64,000 nt of DNA, taken from contig NZ_LGIS01000014.1 of the NCBI RefSeq assembly GCF_001187905.1, positions 1 through 64,000 on the forward strand, in the 5' to 3' direction. The position numbers were made by a program, and so were the translations under genes. The notes under the pieces were generated by a model. The model was not told where the DNA came from and did no database searches. It saw nothing but the letters and a program-made list of their open reading frames with translations. Of this stretch, positions 28,252-36,911 are shown one piece after another (position 1 is the stretch's first letter; the number at the start of each line of letters is the position of its first letter). This stretch comes from Pantoea sp. RIT-PI-b. Its GTDB lineage: Bacteria > Pseudomonadota > Gammaproteobacteria > Enterobacterales > Enterobacteriaceae.

Positions 28252-29060
28252 TACTGCGGCTCCGCCAGTAACGCGCGGCAAACCGGCTTATCATGCTCAA
28301 CGCCGAGTAAGGTGCAAACGATACCGCATAGCTCGGTCTGCTGGGGTTTGAGATCCGGCTGCAGTGAAAAACCGGCGCCAAACACAAACAGCGGCACCTG
28401 CGTCTCTTCGGGCAAAATGCCGCCGTGCGAGCGGTCATCGTTCATGCCGTGATCGGCGGTGACAATCACCTGATATCCGGCGGCCAGCCAACCTGGCATC
28501 CACTGCGACAGGTAACCATCGGCCATGCGCGCGCGGTTGCGATATTGCGGCGATGACAAACTGTGTTTGTGCCCGGCATCGTCAATGTTCATCGGGTGGA
28601 TCAGCAGGAAGTCCGGATCGTGGCGCAGGCGCAGGCTTTCCGCGTCCTCAAACAGATGGGAATCCGGATAGCCGTCGTCCCAGTAAAAGTGCCCATACTG
28701 AATCGGCAGGTCGGGTGCGGCCGTATGCCGGTCGCGCACCGCATTGAACGGGGAGTGATTGTAAAGTTCACTCACCCAGTGATAGGCGGCCGCAGCGGTG
28801 GTGAGACCGGCTGCACGCGCATAATGGAAGATGCTGCGCTGATTACTTAAACGGCTGACGCCATTATGAATAATGCCGCTGCGCACCGGTGGAATGCCGG
28901 TGAGAATGCATTCATACAGCGGACGCGACAGCGAAGGCAGCTCGCAGGTCAGCGTGTAATATTGGCCGTTGCCCTGCGCGCATTCGGCAAATAGATAGCC
29001 CATCGCGTGCTGCGCTACCTGATTGCTCAGGCCATCCAACACCACCAGGATTGTTTTCAT
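28251..29060 (-). CDS. Alkaline-phosphatase-superfamily hydrolase (NPP/PhnA-like), cytoplasmic
   Basis: The 269-residue protein has no signal peptide and carries the two-metal site of the nucleotide pyrophosphatase/phosphonoacetate hydrolase branch: Asp9 in VVLDG, a candidate nucleophile Ser45 in PSLSRP, Asp160 and His164 in a DxxGH motif, Asp203-His204 in TADHG and His212. It is shorter than PhnA (about 400) and NPP proteins, lacking a cap. Its position inside an importer operon suggests that it splits the imported compound, a phosphodiester or phosphonate. AAGGAG lies just before the ATG at 29058-29060. The exact substrate is not known to me. Confidence 0.78.
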   Translation of the reverse strand: MKTILVVLDGLSNQVAQHAMGYLFAECAQGNGQYYTLTCELPSLSRPLYECILTGIPPVRSGIIHNGVSRLSNQRSIFHYARAAGLTTAAAAYHWVSELYNHSPFNAVRDRHTAAPDLPIQYGHFYWDDGYPDSHLFEDAESLRLRHDPDFLLIHPMNIDDAGHKHSLSSPQYRNRARMADGYLSQWMPGWLAAGYQVIVTADHGMNDDRSHGGILPEETQVPLFVFGAGFSLQPDLKPQQTELCGIVCTLLGVEHDKPVCRALLAEPQ

Positions 29061-29090
29061 CCCTTCTCCTTTATGGCAATCGTTAATCCA

Positions 29091-29114
29091 GGTGCGCATA
29101 AATGCGCACCCTAC
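29091..29114. repeat. GTAG-type palindromic repeat, kind B, inside an operon
   Basis: On the minus strand the unit reads GTAGGGTGCGCAT, two bases, ATGCGCACC. It lies in the 63-base gap between the binding-protein stop and the hydrolase gene, that is, within the transcribed operon. Other copies are at 18786-18805 and 42067-42090. Confidence 0.8.
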
Positions 29115-29123
29115 AAAACAACG

Positions 29124-30185
29124 TTACTGTTTCATATTGATGATGACGTTCTCCTGCCACAGGCGCGGCAGCATTTTCGACGTCTTATCCCATGCCGCCT
29201 GGTCTTTGATTGGACGGGCATTCTTATACTCAGACTGCGGTAACAGTTTGGCCTGCACGTCAGCCGGCAGGGTTAAATGCTCAGCACGAATCGGACGCGC
29301 ATAGCCTTTCGCCAGGTTGATCTGGCCTTCATCAGACAAGATGTATTCACGCGCCAGCTTGGCGGCATTTGGGTGTTTAGCGTACTTGTTGATGATGGTG
29401 CTGTAGCCCGAGGTGACGGAACCATCGGAGGGGATCACCACTTCGTAGCGATTTTTGTCGATTTGATCGCGATAGTTCAGACCGTTGAAGTCCCACACCA
29501 CGGCAACCTGAATTTCGCCTTTCTCGATGTTGGCAATCACCGGATCGGTTACGCCAAGACGGCCCTCTTTCGCCAGGTCACCGAAGAAGCTCAGCGCCGG
29601 TTTAACGTTCTTCTCGTCACCGCCCATGGCGTAGCTGGCCGCCAGTACACCGTTGGCCGCTTGAGCTGCAGTACCGACGTCGCCGATAGTGACCACATAC
29701 TTACCTTTCTTTAAATCGGCCCAGCTGTGTGGCACATCTTTCACCTGCTGCTTATCGACCAGGAAGGCGATGGTGCCGGTGTAGGCCAGCATCCAGTTGC
29801 CATCCTGATCTTTCGCCCAGCTCGGAATTTGATCCCAATGCGTTGGCTTGTAAGGTTGTGCTACGCCTTTCGCGACGGCAATCGGACCGAAAGCGGCACC
29901 CACATCACCGATATCGGCGCTGGCGTTCTCCTTCTCTGCAGCAAATTTTGCCAGCTCTTGCGCAGAAGACATGTCAGTGTCGCTGTGTTTCAGACCATAT
30001 TTGCTGCTGAGATCACTCCAGGTATCTTTCCAGTTGGCCCAGCTATCCGGCATGCCGACGCTGTTAACCTGGCCTTCAGCGCGCGCGGCTTTTTCTAACG
30101 CGGCGAGGTCATTATCTGCAGCTTGCGCGGCAGGCAGCGCAAGCAGTACGGCACTGGCTACTACAGAGGCGATAAACGCTTTCAT
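29124..30185 (-). CDS. ABC importer periplasmic solute-binding protein
   Basis: First gene of the operon. The 353-residue protein has a signal peptide (cleavage after AQA, residue 22) and a family 1-type/FbpA-like solute-binding fold: GQVNSVGMPDSWANWKD near 39-55, YTGTIAFLVDK, and VAVVWDFNGLNYRDQ near 234-248. It resembles binding proteins annotated for iron or 2-aminoethylphosphonate; the paired tyrosines that bind iron in FbpA are not obvious. Ligand remains open. Confidence 0.85.
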   Translation of the reverse strand: MKAFIASVVASAVLLALPAAQAADNDLAALEKAARAEGQVNSVGMPDSWANWKDTWSDLSSKYGLKHSDTDMSSAQELAKFAAEKENASADIGDVGAAFGPIAVAKGVAQPYKPTHWDQIPSWAKDQDGNWMLAYTGTIAFLVDKQQVKDVPHSWADLKKGKYVVTIGDVGTAAQAANGVLAASYAMGGDEKNVKPALSFFGDLAKEGRLGVTDPVIANIEKGEIQVAVVWDFNGLNYRDQIDKNRYEVVIPSDGSVTSGYSTIINKYAKHPNAAKLAREYILSDEGQINLAKGYARPIRAEHLTLPADVQAKLLPQSEYKNARPIKDQAAWDKTSKMLPRLWQENVIINMKQ

Positions 30186-30348
30186 CTCGATTGCTCCCGG
30201 TATATGTTGTGGGACTTCTTGGTCTAGTCCAGCAAGAACCGAGCCAATGTAGCCCGAGTAGATGAAGGTTTTATGACCATGGTGGTGAAATGTGGTGTGG
30301 CGCGACGATCCACATGCGGTTACAGCGCGCTAAAGCGTGGGTTGACTC

Positions 30349-30381
30349 TTGTCACATTGTAGTCATCGAACTGTCATAGTG
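30349..30381 (+). promoter_or_regulatory. Pho-box-like repeats between importer operon and its regulator
   Basis: Three consecutive 11-base units start at 30349, 30360 and 30371 with TTGTCAC, TAGTCAT and CTGTCAT. The 11-bp period and CTGTCAT core are those of PhoB sites, and the units point to the regulator gene 29 bases further on. TTGACT at 30343-30348 adjoins. The match is weaker than that before ugpB, so this is a candidate site. Confidence 0.55.
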
Positions 30382-30409
30382 CAGATTTGCCCCAAAATGA
30401 GGCTGAAAA

Positions 30410-31108
30410 ATGTTGTCAAAAACGGCGGATATGATTGCGGCAGGCGTGCGGGAACGCATTGAAAACGGTGAATTTGCCAGCGGTCGTTTGCCTGCGGAGC
30501 GCGCGTTAAGCGAACACTATTCCACCACGCGCATCACGCTGCGTGAGGCGTTGGGTTTGCTGGAAGCGCAGGGCATAATTTATCGCGAATTGCGCCGTGG
30601 CTGGTTTCTCGCACCGCCGCGCCTGGTTTATAACCCTTCGCATCACAGCCATTTTCATGCGATGGCGGCCGAGCAAGGTCGCGTTGCCAGCACCGAAGTG
30701 CTTGAAGCGCGTGAAGTGCCAGCCCAGTTGGCGATTGCGCATCATCTGCAGCTGCTGGAGGGCGACAAGGTGTACCGCATTCGCCGTTTGCGCCGCATTG
30801 ACGGCCGCGCGGTGTTGTATGTTGAGCATTACCTTAATCCAGCCTATTTCCCGGGCTTGCTGGATGAAGATCTCACGCGTTCACTCACCGATCTCTATGA
30901 CCAGCGCTACGGCATCCGCTACGGTGGCGCGCGCTTTACTATTTTGCCGGGGCCACTTCCGGTGCGTGCTGCGCCTGCGCTCAATGTCGCCAGCGGTACG
31001 CCGGGCTTACTGATTACCCGCATCAACCGCGATCAGCACAAGCGAGTGATTGATTGTGACTGCGAGTTCTGGCGCTACGACGCGCTGTGCGTAGATGTTG
31101 AAGTATAA
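30410..31108 (+). CDS. GntR-family transcriptional regulator with UTRA domain, PhnR-like
   Basis: The 232-residue protein has a GntR winged helix (about 5-65, with RITLREALGLLEAQGIIYRE as recognition region) and a UTRA effector domain (about 85-228). RRGWF after the wing and the C-terminal FWRYDAL resemble Salmonella PhnR, the regulator next to the 2-aminoethylphosphonate importer phnSTUV. It is divergent from the importer operon, so it is probably its local regulator, with the imported compound or its product as the effector (inference). Confidence 0.8.
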   Translation: MLSKTADMIAAGVRERIENGEFASGRLPAERALSEHYSTTRITLREALGLLEAQGIIYRELRRGWFLAPPRLVYNPSHHSHFHAMAAEQGRVASTEVLEAREVPAQLAIAHHLQLLEGDKVYRIRRLRRIDGRAVLYVEHYLNPAYFPGLLDEDLTRSLTDLYDQRYGIRYGGARFTILPGPLPVRAAPALNVASGTPGLLITRINRDQHKRVIDCDCEFWRYDALCVDVEV

Positions 31109-31112
31109 ATAT

Positions 31113-31128
31113 TGTGATTTTGATCACG
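31113..31128 (+). promoter_or_regulatory. CRP site upstream of psiE
   Basis: TGTGATTTTGATCACG matches the cAMP-CRP consensus TGTGA-N6-TCACA at 9 of 10 positions. It starts 5 bases after the previous stop codon and lies 51 bases before the psiE ATG. In E. coli psiE is repressed by CRP and activated by PhoB; a Pho box is not clear here. Confidence 0.75.
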
Positions 31129-31178
31129 CTACAGCATGATAGCGTCAGAAAGTTCTTGAGAGACTAAGGCGCGAAAAA

Positions 31179-31589
31179 ATGACAATAAAAACAGGGGTTG
31201 GGCAGTACATTTCATTAGCATTGCAGTGGGTGCTCAACATTGGCCTGATTATTCTGGCCATTATTCTGGTGGTGTTTCTCGGTAAGGAAACCATTCATCT
31301 GGCCAATGTGTTGTTCAGCACCGGTGAGCAGACCTCTTCTTATCTGCTGATTGAAGGCATCGTGATCTATTTCCTCTATTTCGAATTTATCGCGTTGATT
31401 GTGAAGTACTTTCAGTCGGGCTATCACTTTCCGCTGCGCTATTTTATCTACATCGGTATCACCGCCATTATTCGCCTGATCATCGTCGACCATAAAAACC
31501 CGTTTGATACGCTCTATTATTCAGCGGCGATTTTGATTCTGGTGGTGACGCTGTGGCTGGCAAACAGTAACCGCCTGAAGCGCGAGTAA
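31179..31589 (+). CDS. psiE: Phosphate-starvation-inducible membrane protein PsiE
   Basis: The 136-residue protein equals E. coli PsiE in length and matches it strongly in the core ([54 protein letters not shown]; positions about 27-110). It has four membrane segments. Its role in phosphate starvation is unknown. It adjoins the phosphorus-type importer module and precedes ubiC. Confidence 0.94.
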   Translation: MTIKTGVGQYISLALQWVLNIGLIILAIILVVFLGKETIHLANVLFSTGEQTSSYLLIEGIVIYFLYFEFIALIVKYFQSGYHFPLRYFIYIGITAIIRLIIVDHKNPFDTLYYSAAILILVVTLWLANSNRLKRE

Positions 31590-31681
31590 TTACCCTTCTT
31601 TATCTGCCGTGGCACAACGAGCCGTGCCACGCATTCTCCTCTGCGTTAAACTAGGGCAACTTTTTTTCCGGAGATGTCCTG

Positions 31682-32200
31682 ATGTCGCATGACGCGCTGC
31701 GCCAGTTACGCGCACTGCACTGGCTGCCAGCCTCTTCCCCACGGCTTTCTGCCCCTTTACTCGACTGGTTACTTGAAGAAGATTCCATGACGCGTCGCTT
31801 TGAGCAGCATTGCCAGCAGGTGACGGTAGAACTCATTCGTGAAGCGTTTATTGGTGCCGATGAGGTAACGGATGAAGCTGAATTTCTGCCTAGTGATCAA
31901 CGCTTTTGGCTACGCGAAATTGTGCTGTGCGGCGATGGTGAACCCTGGCTGATTGGCCGCACCGTGGTGCCGGAAAGTACCCTTCACGGCCCGGAGCAGA
32001 TGCTGCAACAGCTGGGTACGCGCCCGCTTGGTCGCTATCTGTTTTCTTCATCGACTCTAAGTCGCGATTTTATCGATCCTGGCCAGGTAGACGATTTGTG
32101 GGGACGTCGTTCCCGCCTGCGTTTATCAGGCAAACCGCTACTGCTAACCGAACTGTTTTTACCGGCGTCGCCGCTGTATCGCGCGCTGGAGCAAGGATAA
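31682..32200 (+). CDS. ubiC: Chorismate--pyruvate lyase UbiC
   Basis: UbiC converts chorismate to 4-hydroxybenzoate and pyruvate, the first step to ubiquinone. The 172-residue protein contains the product-site arginine and glutamate regions: [24 protein letters not shown] near 76-99 and the C-terminal [20 protein letters not shown] near 140-160, where the catalytic Glu of E. coli (Glu155) lies in the TELF motif. It is followed 7 bases later by ubiA. Confidence 0.94.
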   Translation: MSHDALRQLRALHWLPASSPRLSAPLLDWLLEEDSMTRRFEQHCQQVTVELIREAFIGADEVTDEAEFLPSDQRFWLREIVLCGDGEPWLIGRTVVPESTLHGPEQMLQQLGTRPLGRYLFSSSTLSRDFIDPGQVDDLWGRRSRLRLSGKPLLLTELFLPASPLYRALEQG

Positions 32201-32207
32201 AACCACT

Positions 32208-33092
32208 GTGCAAAACACCTTACCCATGACCAAATGGCAGGCTTACTGCCGCCTGATGCGTATCGATAAACCGATCGGCACCGTTCTACTGTTGTGGCCG
32301 ACGATGTGGGCGCTGTGGCTCTCGGGCATGGCGATTCCGCCGCTACCGGTGCTGCTGGTGTTTGTGCTCGGCGTCATCGTGATGCGTGCTGCAGGCTGCG
32401 TCATCAATGACTATGCTGACCGAAAAATCGATGGCCACGTCAAGCGTACCGCATCACGTCCGCTGGCCAGCGGCGCGGTAACGGAGAAGGAAGCCAAACT
32501 GCTGTTTGCCGGGCTGGGAATAGTGGCGTTTATGCTGGTACTGACCATGAACACCATGACCATTTTGCTGTCGTTTGGCGGTCTGGCGCTGGCATGGGTC
32601 TATCCGTTTATGAAACGCTACACGCATCTGCCGCAGGTAGTTCTGGGGGCGGCATTTGGCTGGGCTATTCCGATGGGGTGGGCGGCAGTTAGTGAGTCCT
32701 TACCTTTAGTGTGCTGGTTGGTATTCATCGCTAATATCTGCTGGACGGTGGCCTATGATACGCAATATGCGATGGTGGACCGCGATGATGATCTGAAGAT
32801 TGGCGTGAAATCCACGGCGATCCTGTTTGGTCGCTATGACAAACTGATTATCGGTTTACTGCAGCTGGCGACGCTGGGCCTGATGGTACTGGTGGGCATG
32901 ATGCTCAATCTGAATGGGGCATTTTACTGGGCGCTACTGCTGGCGGCAGGCTTATTTGTGCATCAGCAGAAGCTGATTGCTCAGCGCGAGCGCGATGCCT
33001 GCTTCCAGGCGTTTCTGAATAACAACTATGTGGGCATGGTGCTATTTATCGGCATTTTGCTCAGCACCGTACCGTTCGCCGATTTGCTGTAA
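32208..33092 (+). CDS. ubiA: 4-Hydroxybenzoate octaprenyltransferase UbiA
   Basis: UbiA attaches the polyprenyl tail to 4-hydroxybenzoate in the inner membrane. The 294-residue protein has about nine membrane segments and the two Asp-rich, Mg-diphosphate-binding motifs NDYADRKID near 67-75 and [12 protein letters not shown] near 185-196. The start appears to be GTG at 32208, with AAGGA upstream; an ATG at 32226 would remove six residues and is the alternative. It forms an operon with ubiC. Confidence 0.93.
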   Translation: MQNTLPMTKWQAYCRLMRIDKPIGTVLLLWPTMWALWLSGMAIPPLPVLLVFVLGVIVMRAAGCVINDYADRKIDGHVKRTASRPLASGAVTEKEAKLLFAGLGIVAFMLVLTMNTMTILLSFGGLALAWVYPFMKRYTHLPQVVLGAAFGWAIPMGWAAVSESLPLVCWLVFIANICWTVAYDTQYAMVDRDDDLKIGVKSTAILFGRYDKLIIGLLQLATLGLMVLVGMMLNLNGAFYWALLLAAGLFVHQQKLIAQRERDACFQAFLNNNYVGMVLFIGILLSTVPFADLL

Positions 33093-33095
33093 ACA

Positions 33096-33123
33096 AAAAA
33101 GGCGCACCGAAGTGCGCCTTTTT
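33096..33123. terminator. Bidirectional terminator between ubiA and plsB
   Basis: AAAAAGGCGCA at 33096-33106 pairs with TGCGCCTTTTT at 33113-33123 across a 6-base loop, so a GC stem with a T-run is present on both strands. It serves the convergent ubiA and plsB ends. Confidence 0.92.
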
Positions 33124-33139
33124 ATCGCTGGTCGCCAGG

Positions 33140-35563
33140 TTAATCGTGCGCGACCGCGCTCTCAATCGTCAGACGCACATCGCTGGTCACTAACTCCGCC
33201 AGCATTTGCCACATCATATGACTCCGTTCTGCATCAGCATCGCCTTTATCACTGATGTAACCTTCATCACGCAGCGTTAGCACCAGCGCAGTAAATACCG
33301 CTTTATCAAAGAACTCTGGCGCGTTAATGCCGTGCAGCACTGACAGGCGTTGAGCCAACGTGCGGCTCTCCTTCTCCAGCGTGCCGCGGTTAATGGCCGG
33401 TTTTGCGCTGAGAATGGCGAAGGTAATCGCAAAGCGCTGCAGCGTTTCACGAATACCTGCCGCCAGCAGCTGCAGCGAACGGTGACGCGCCGGTGTCATT
33501 TTCAGCATGCCGTCTTGCAGTGTGATCAGCCCCTGACGCGCCATCTCGGCGCACAGAGCGTTGAGCACCGCAGGCAATTCCGCTTTATCCCAACGCAGGA
33601 ACAGCTCGCTCTTCAACATCGGATACACCAGGCTAACCTGGCGCAGCAGCTCAGCATCGCTGATTTCGCGATGCTGCTGCACAATGGCGGCAATCAGCGA
33701 CGGCATCACCAGCATGTGATGAATGTTGTTGCGATAGTAGGTCATCAGCACCGCCTGCTCGCGCGGCAGAATGATGATGTCGCCAATGTTGTCTTGCTCG
33801 GTCTCGAACTTGTTCATGCCCATGGCGTGATCAAGCAGCGCTTCGGCGCTCATATCCGGTACCGTTGCTTCCGGTGAATACGGTACGTTGCGCAGCAGTT
33901 GGGTGTAACACTCAAGCTGTTCAATCAACTGTTCGCGCGTCAATGAACGCTGACGTGAGGCCAGCAGCGCGGTGACGCACAGGTTCATGGCGTTCGCCGC
34001 ACCCGCTTCGTTGATGCGTACCATCAGCTTCGCCGCAATATCATTCACGGCTGGCGTCATCCATGCAGGGCGTTGTGGTTCGATCGGATCGATTGCGTCA
34101 CGCCATTCCGGCACGTTTTTGTTGAGGTAATTCATCAACGGCAGCGGTTCGCCAAAGTTGACGTAGCCCTGACCAAGATTGCGCAACTTACGTAAGCCGC
34201 GCACCATCTGCAGGAAGCTCTCTTTCTCTTTGGCGGCGCCACGCAGCTCTTTAGCGTAAGTACCCACTTCCATCACGTGCTCATAACCAATGTAAATCGG
34301 CACAAAAGTGATGGGACGACTGCCGCCACGCAGCATCGCCTGCAGCGTCATCGATAAGGTGCCGGTTTTCGGGTCCAGCAAACGTCCGGTGCGTGAGCGT
34401 CCGCCCTCAACAAAGTACTCAACCGAGTATCCACGGCTAAACAGCTCGCCAAGGTATTCACGGAACACCGTGGAGTAGAGCTTGTTGCCCTTGAAGGTAC
34501 GACGAATAAAGAACGCGCCCAGACGACGGAAAATCGGGCCTGCTGGCCAGAAATTCAGATTGATACCTGCGGCAATGTGCGGCGGCACCAGGCCCTGGTG
34601 ATAGAGCACATAAGAGAGCAGCAGGTAGTCCATGTGACTGCGATGGCAGGGCACATAGACAATCTCGTGGCCATCCTGCGCCAGCTGACGCACGCGCTCG
34701 CCACCGTGGACGGTGATGCCCTGATAAAGGCGGCTCCACAGCCAGCCCATTACGCGGTCGGTCACTTTAATCGCTTCGTAAGAGAAGTTTGCCGCCACTT
34801 CTTCCATCATTTCGATGGCATTCTGCTGAGCTTTCTCATGCGAAATCTTTTTACTGCGCGCTTCATCTTCGACTGCTTTTTCAATCGCTTTGGATTGCAA
34901 CAGCTTATTGAAGAGGTCCTGACGCGCGGGCAGACGCGGTCCGACAGCGGCCAGGCGCTGGCGAGCAAAGTGAATGCGCGCGACACGTGCCAGTTTCTGC
35001 GCAATCGACTTGTCGGTGCCGTGTTCGGTCGCCATTTGGCGCAGCGAAACGGTTTGCGAGAAGCGAACGAAGCTATCGCGGCCGTGCCACAAAATGGCGA
35101 AGAACTTCTGCACGCCATTCAGAATACGCAGATGCGGTGTCGCTTCTCCCTGAATTTCACGTCCCGGCGCACGACCAAACATCACCGCAACGGGTAACAT
35201 CTGGACATCGAGCTGTGGGTTGCTGCGGTGCAAATCGAGATAGTCGTGGAATAGCTTTACTGATTCCGGATTCGCCACGAAATAGGGAATAACGCGCGGG
35301 CCGTCGTGAATAAACACGTGGCGCGGTAGCAAGGTGCCATCGATCTCTAGCGGAGCCAGCGGATCGGGCAGATCATGTTTCAGACATTGCGCCCGTAGCG
35401 TGAGCAGGTCAGCCTTTGAATCATAAGGCAAAACATACATCACTGGACGTGTCGGATCGATCCCGTGTTCAGAGACGGGATCGGTCGGAATGACCTTACT
35501 TTTTACCAAAATAGAGAGTGGTAAATTCAATAATTTGTAATAGAGTTTACGCCAACCTGACAT
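33140..35563 (-). CDS. plsB: Glycerol-3-phosphate acyltransferase PlsB
   Basis: PlsB acylates glycerol-3-phosphate at position 1 at the inner membrane, the first step of phospholipid synthesis. The 807-residue protein has the acyltransferase blocks HRSHMD (HX4D, near residue 306), GAFFIRRTF near 350, and [17 protein letters not shown] near 384-400. The start ATG (35561-35563) gives [10 protein letters not shown] and exactly the E. coli length; a frame extending 30 residues upstream is not supported. It is divergent from dgkA, as in E. coli. Confidence 0.96.
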   Translation of the reverse strand: MSGWRKLYYKLLNLPLSILVKSKVIPTDPVSEHGIDPTRPVMYVLPYDSKADLLTLRAQCLKHDLPDPLAPLEIDGTLLPRHVFIHDGPRVIPYFVANPESVKLFHDYLDLHRSNPQLDVQMLPVAVMFGRAPGREIQGEATPHLRILNGVQKFFAILWHGRDSFVRFSQTVSLRQMATEHGTDKSIAQKLARVARIHFARQRLAAVGPRLPARQDLFNKLLQSKAIEKAVEDEARSKKISHEKAQQNAIEMMEEVAANFSYEAIKVTDRVMGWLWSRLYQGITVHGGERVRQLAQDGHEIVYVPCHRSHMDYLLLSYVLYHQGLVPPHIAAGINLNFWPAGPIFRRLGAFFIRRTFKGNKLYSTVFREYLGELFSRGYSVEYFVEGGRSRTGRLLDPKTGTLSMTLQAMLRGGSRPITFVPIYIGYEHVMEVGTYAKELRGAAKEKESFLQMVRGLRKLRNLGQGYVNFGEPLPLMNYLNKNVPEWRDAIDPIEPQRPAWMTPAVNDIAAKLMVRINEAGAANAMNLCVTALLASRQRSLTREQLIEQLECYTQLLRNVPYSPEATVPDMSAEALLDHAMGMNKFETEQDNIGDIIILPREQAVLMTYYRNNIHHMLVMPSLIAAIVQQHREISDAELLRQVSLVYPMLKSELFLRWDKAELPAVLNALCAEMARQGLITLQDGMLKMTPARHRSLQLLAAGIRETLQRFAITFAILSAKPAINRGTLEKESRTLAQRLSVLHGINAPEFFDKAVFTALVLTLRDEGYISDKGDADAERSHMMWQMLAELVTSDVRLTIESAVAHD

Positions 35564-35689
35564 AGACAACTTAAAGCCTCTTGTTAGCAAAGCGCGGCAA
35601 GCATACCAGAAAGCGCAGCGAAGATCTGTGGCTCTGCCACCTCCCACTGCCACACATTGACGTCAAAATAGTTCAAGGGTTCCATAAAA

Positions 35690-36058
35690 ATGGCAAATAA
35701 CGTCACCGGTCTTGTAAGAATAGTGAAAGCAGCCGGTTATTCCTGGCAGGGCTTGCGTGCCGCATGGCAGCATGAAGCCGCATTTCGCCAGGAGGCGATT
35801 GCCGCGCTGGTGGCTATTATCGTGGCCAGTTGGCTGGATGTTGATGCCATTTCCCGCGTGTTAATGATTGGTTCGGTGGTACTTGTCATCATTGTTGAAA
35901 TCCTTAATAGCGCCATCGAAGCGGTGGTAGACCGCATCGGTCAGGAGCAGCATCCGTTAGCCGGGCGCGCCAAAGATATGGGATCGGCTGCCGTGTTGCT
36001 GACTATCTTACTGGCTCTGTTTGTCTGGATCGCGCTGCTCTGGACGCATTTGAGATAG
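35690..36058 (+). CDS. dgkA: Diacylglycerol kinase DgkA
   Basis: DgkA recycles diacylglycerol to phosphatidic acid in the inner membrane. The 122-residue protein has an amphipathic N-terminus and three membrane helices; the active-site residues are seen in EAAFRQE (near 28-34) and EILNSAIEAVVDRIG (near 69-83), which hold the catalytic and metal-binding glutamates and the Asn. Length equals E. coli DgkA. Confidence 0.95.
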   Translation: MANNVTGLVRIVKAAGYSWQGLRAAWQHEAAFRQEAIAALVAIIVASWLDVDAISRVLMIGSVVLVIIVEILNSAIEAVVDRIGQEQHPLAGRAKDMGSAAVLLTILLALFVWIALLWTHLR

Positions 36059-36120
36059 GGATTCCAGATTCATCAATGCGCTGATTTTTCCCTCTGTTAC
36101 GGTTTTCATTTCGCGAATAC

Positions 36121-36155
36121 CTGTATATACTCACAGCGACTGTATAAACAACCAG
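36121..36155 (+). promoter_or_regulatory. Two LexA (SOS) boxes upstream of lexA
   Basis: CTGTATATACTCACAG at 36121-36136 and CTGTATAAACAACCAG at 36140-36155 both fit CTG-N10-CAG. The first is identical to the first E. coli lexA box. Two boxes in this spacing allow tight self-repression by LexA. Confidence 0.95.
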
Positions 36156-36163
36156 GGGGCGGG

Positions 36164-36778
36164 ATGAAAGCGTTAACTGCAAGGCAGCAACAGGTCTATG
36201 ACCTGATTCGCGACCATATTAACCAGACGGGCATGCCGCCAACGCGTGCGGAAATTGCTGCGCAACTGGGTTTTCGCTCGCCCAATGCTGCTGAAGAGCA
36301 TCTGAAAGCGCTGGCGCGAAAAGGCGTTATTGAAATTGTTTCCGGCGCATCGCGCGGGATACGCCTGCTGATGGAAGAAGAGCCGAGCGAAGGTTTGCCA
36401 TTAATTGGCCGCGTCGCTGCTGGCGAGCCGCTGCTGGCACAAGAGCACATTGAAGCGCACTATCAGGTTGATGCCAACCTGTTCAAACCCAGCGCCGATT
36501 TCCTGCTACGCGTTAGCGGTATGTCGATGAAAGATATCGGCATTATGGATGGCGATCTGTTAGCGGTGCATAAAACTCAGGAAGTGCGTAACGGCCAGGT
36601 TGTGGTGGCGCGCATTGATGATGAAGTCACCGTTAAACGCTGGAAAAAGCAGGGCGCGATTGTGCATCTTCTGCCGGAAAATAATGATTTCCAGCCGATT
36701 ATCGTTGATACCCGCGAGCAGTCACTGACCGTTGAAGGTTTGGCTGTGGGTATTGTGCGCAACGGCGAATGGCTCTGA
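36164..36778 (+). CDS. lexA: SOS repressor LexA
   Basis: LexA represses DNA-repair genes and cleaves itself when bound by RecA filaments. The 204-residue protein has an N-terminal winged helix (1-70), the self-cleavage site Ala86-Gly87 in RVAAGEP, and the Ser121/Lys158 catalytic dyad (GMSMKD, VTVKRW). All are shifted by two residues from E. coli because of a two-residue insertion near residue 75. The two SOS boxes directly upstream confirm the role. Confidence 0.97.
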   Translation: MKALTARQQQVYDLIRDHINQTGMPPTRAEIAAQLGFRSPNAAEEHLKALARKGVIEIVSGASRGIRLLMEEEPSEGLPLIGRVAAGEPLLAQEHIEAHYQVDANLFKPSADFLLRVSGMSMKDIGIMDGDLLAVHKTQEVRNGQVVVARIDDEVTVKRWKKQGAIVHLLPENNDFQPIIVDTREQSLTVEGLAVGIVRNGEWL

Positions 36779-36911
36779 TCAATTTCTGATCCTCCCCAAC
36801 TGCGGCGGCGTATGCTGCGCTGACCGCAGTCTGCTATTTTATTTCTCTGTGACATTTTCTGCGGCACTGTCGGGCGCATTATCACGCTGATACCGCAAAC
36901 AACGGAATGCG

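Noticed and set aside
29124-30185. Reading the importer as an iron(III) transporter of the FbpABC type
   Set aside because: Fold and ATPase are compatible, but the regulator resembles PhnR, the operon contains a phosphatase-superfamily enzyme, and no Fur box is seen in front of the operon; iron is kept only as an alternative.
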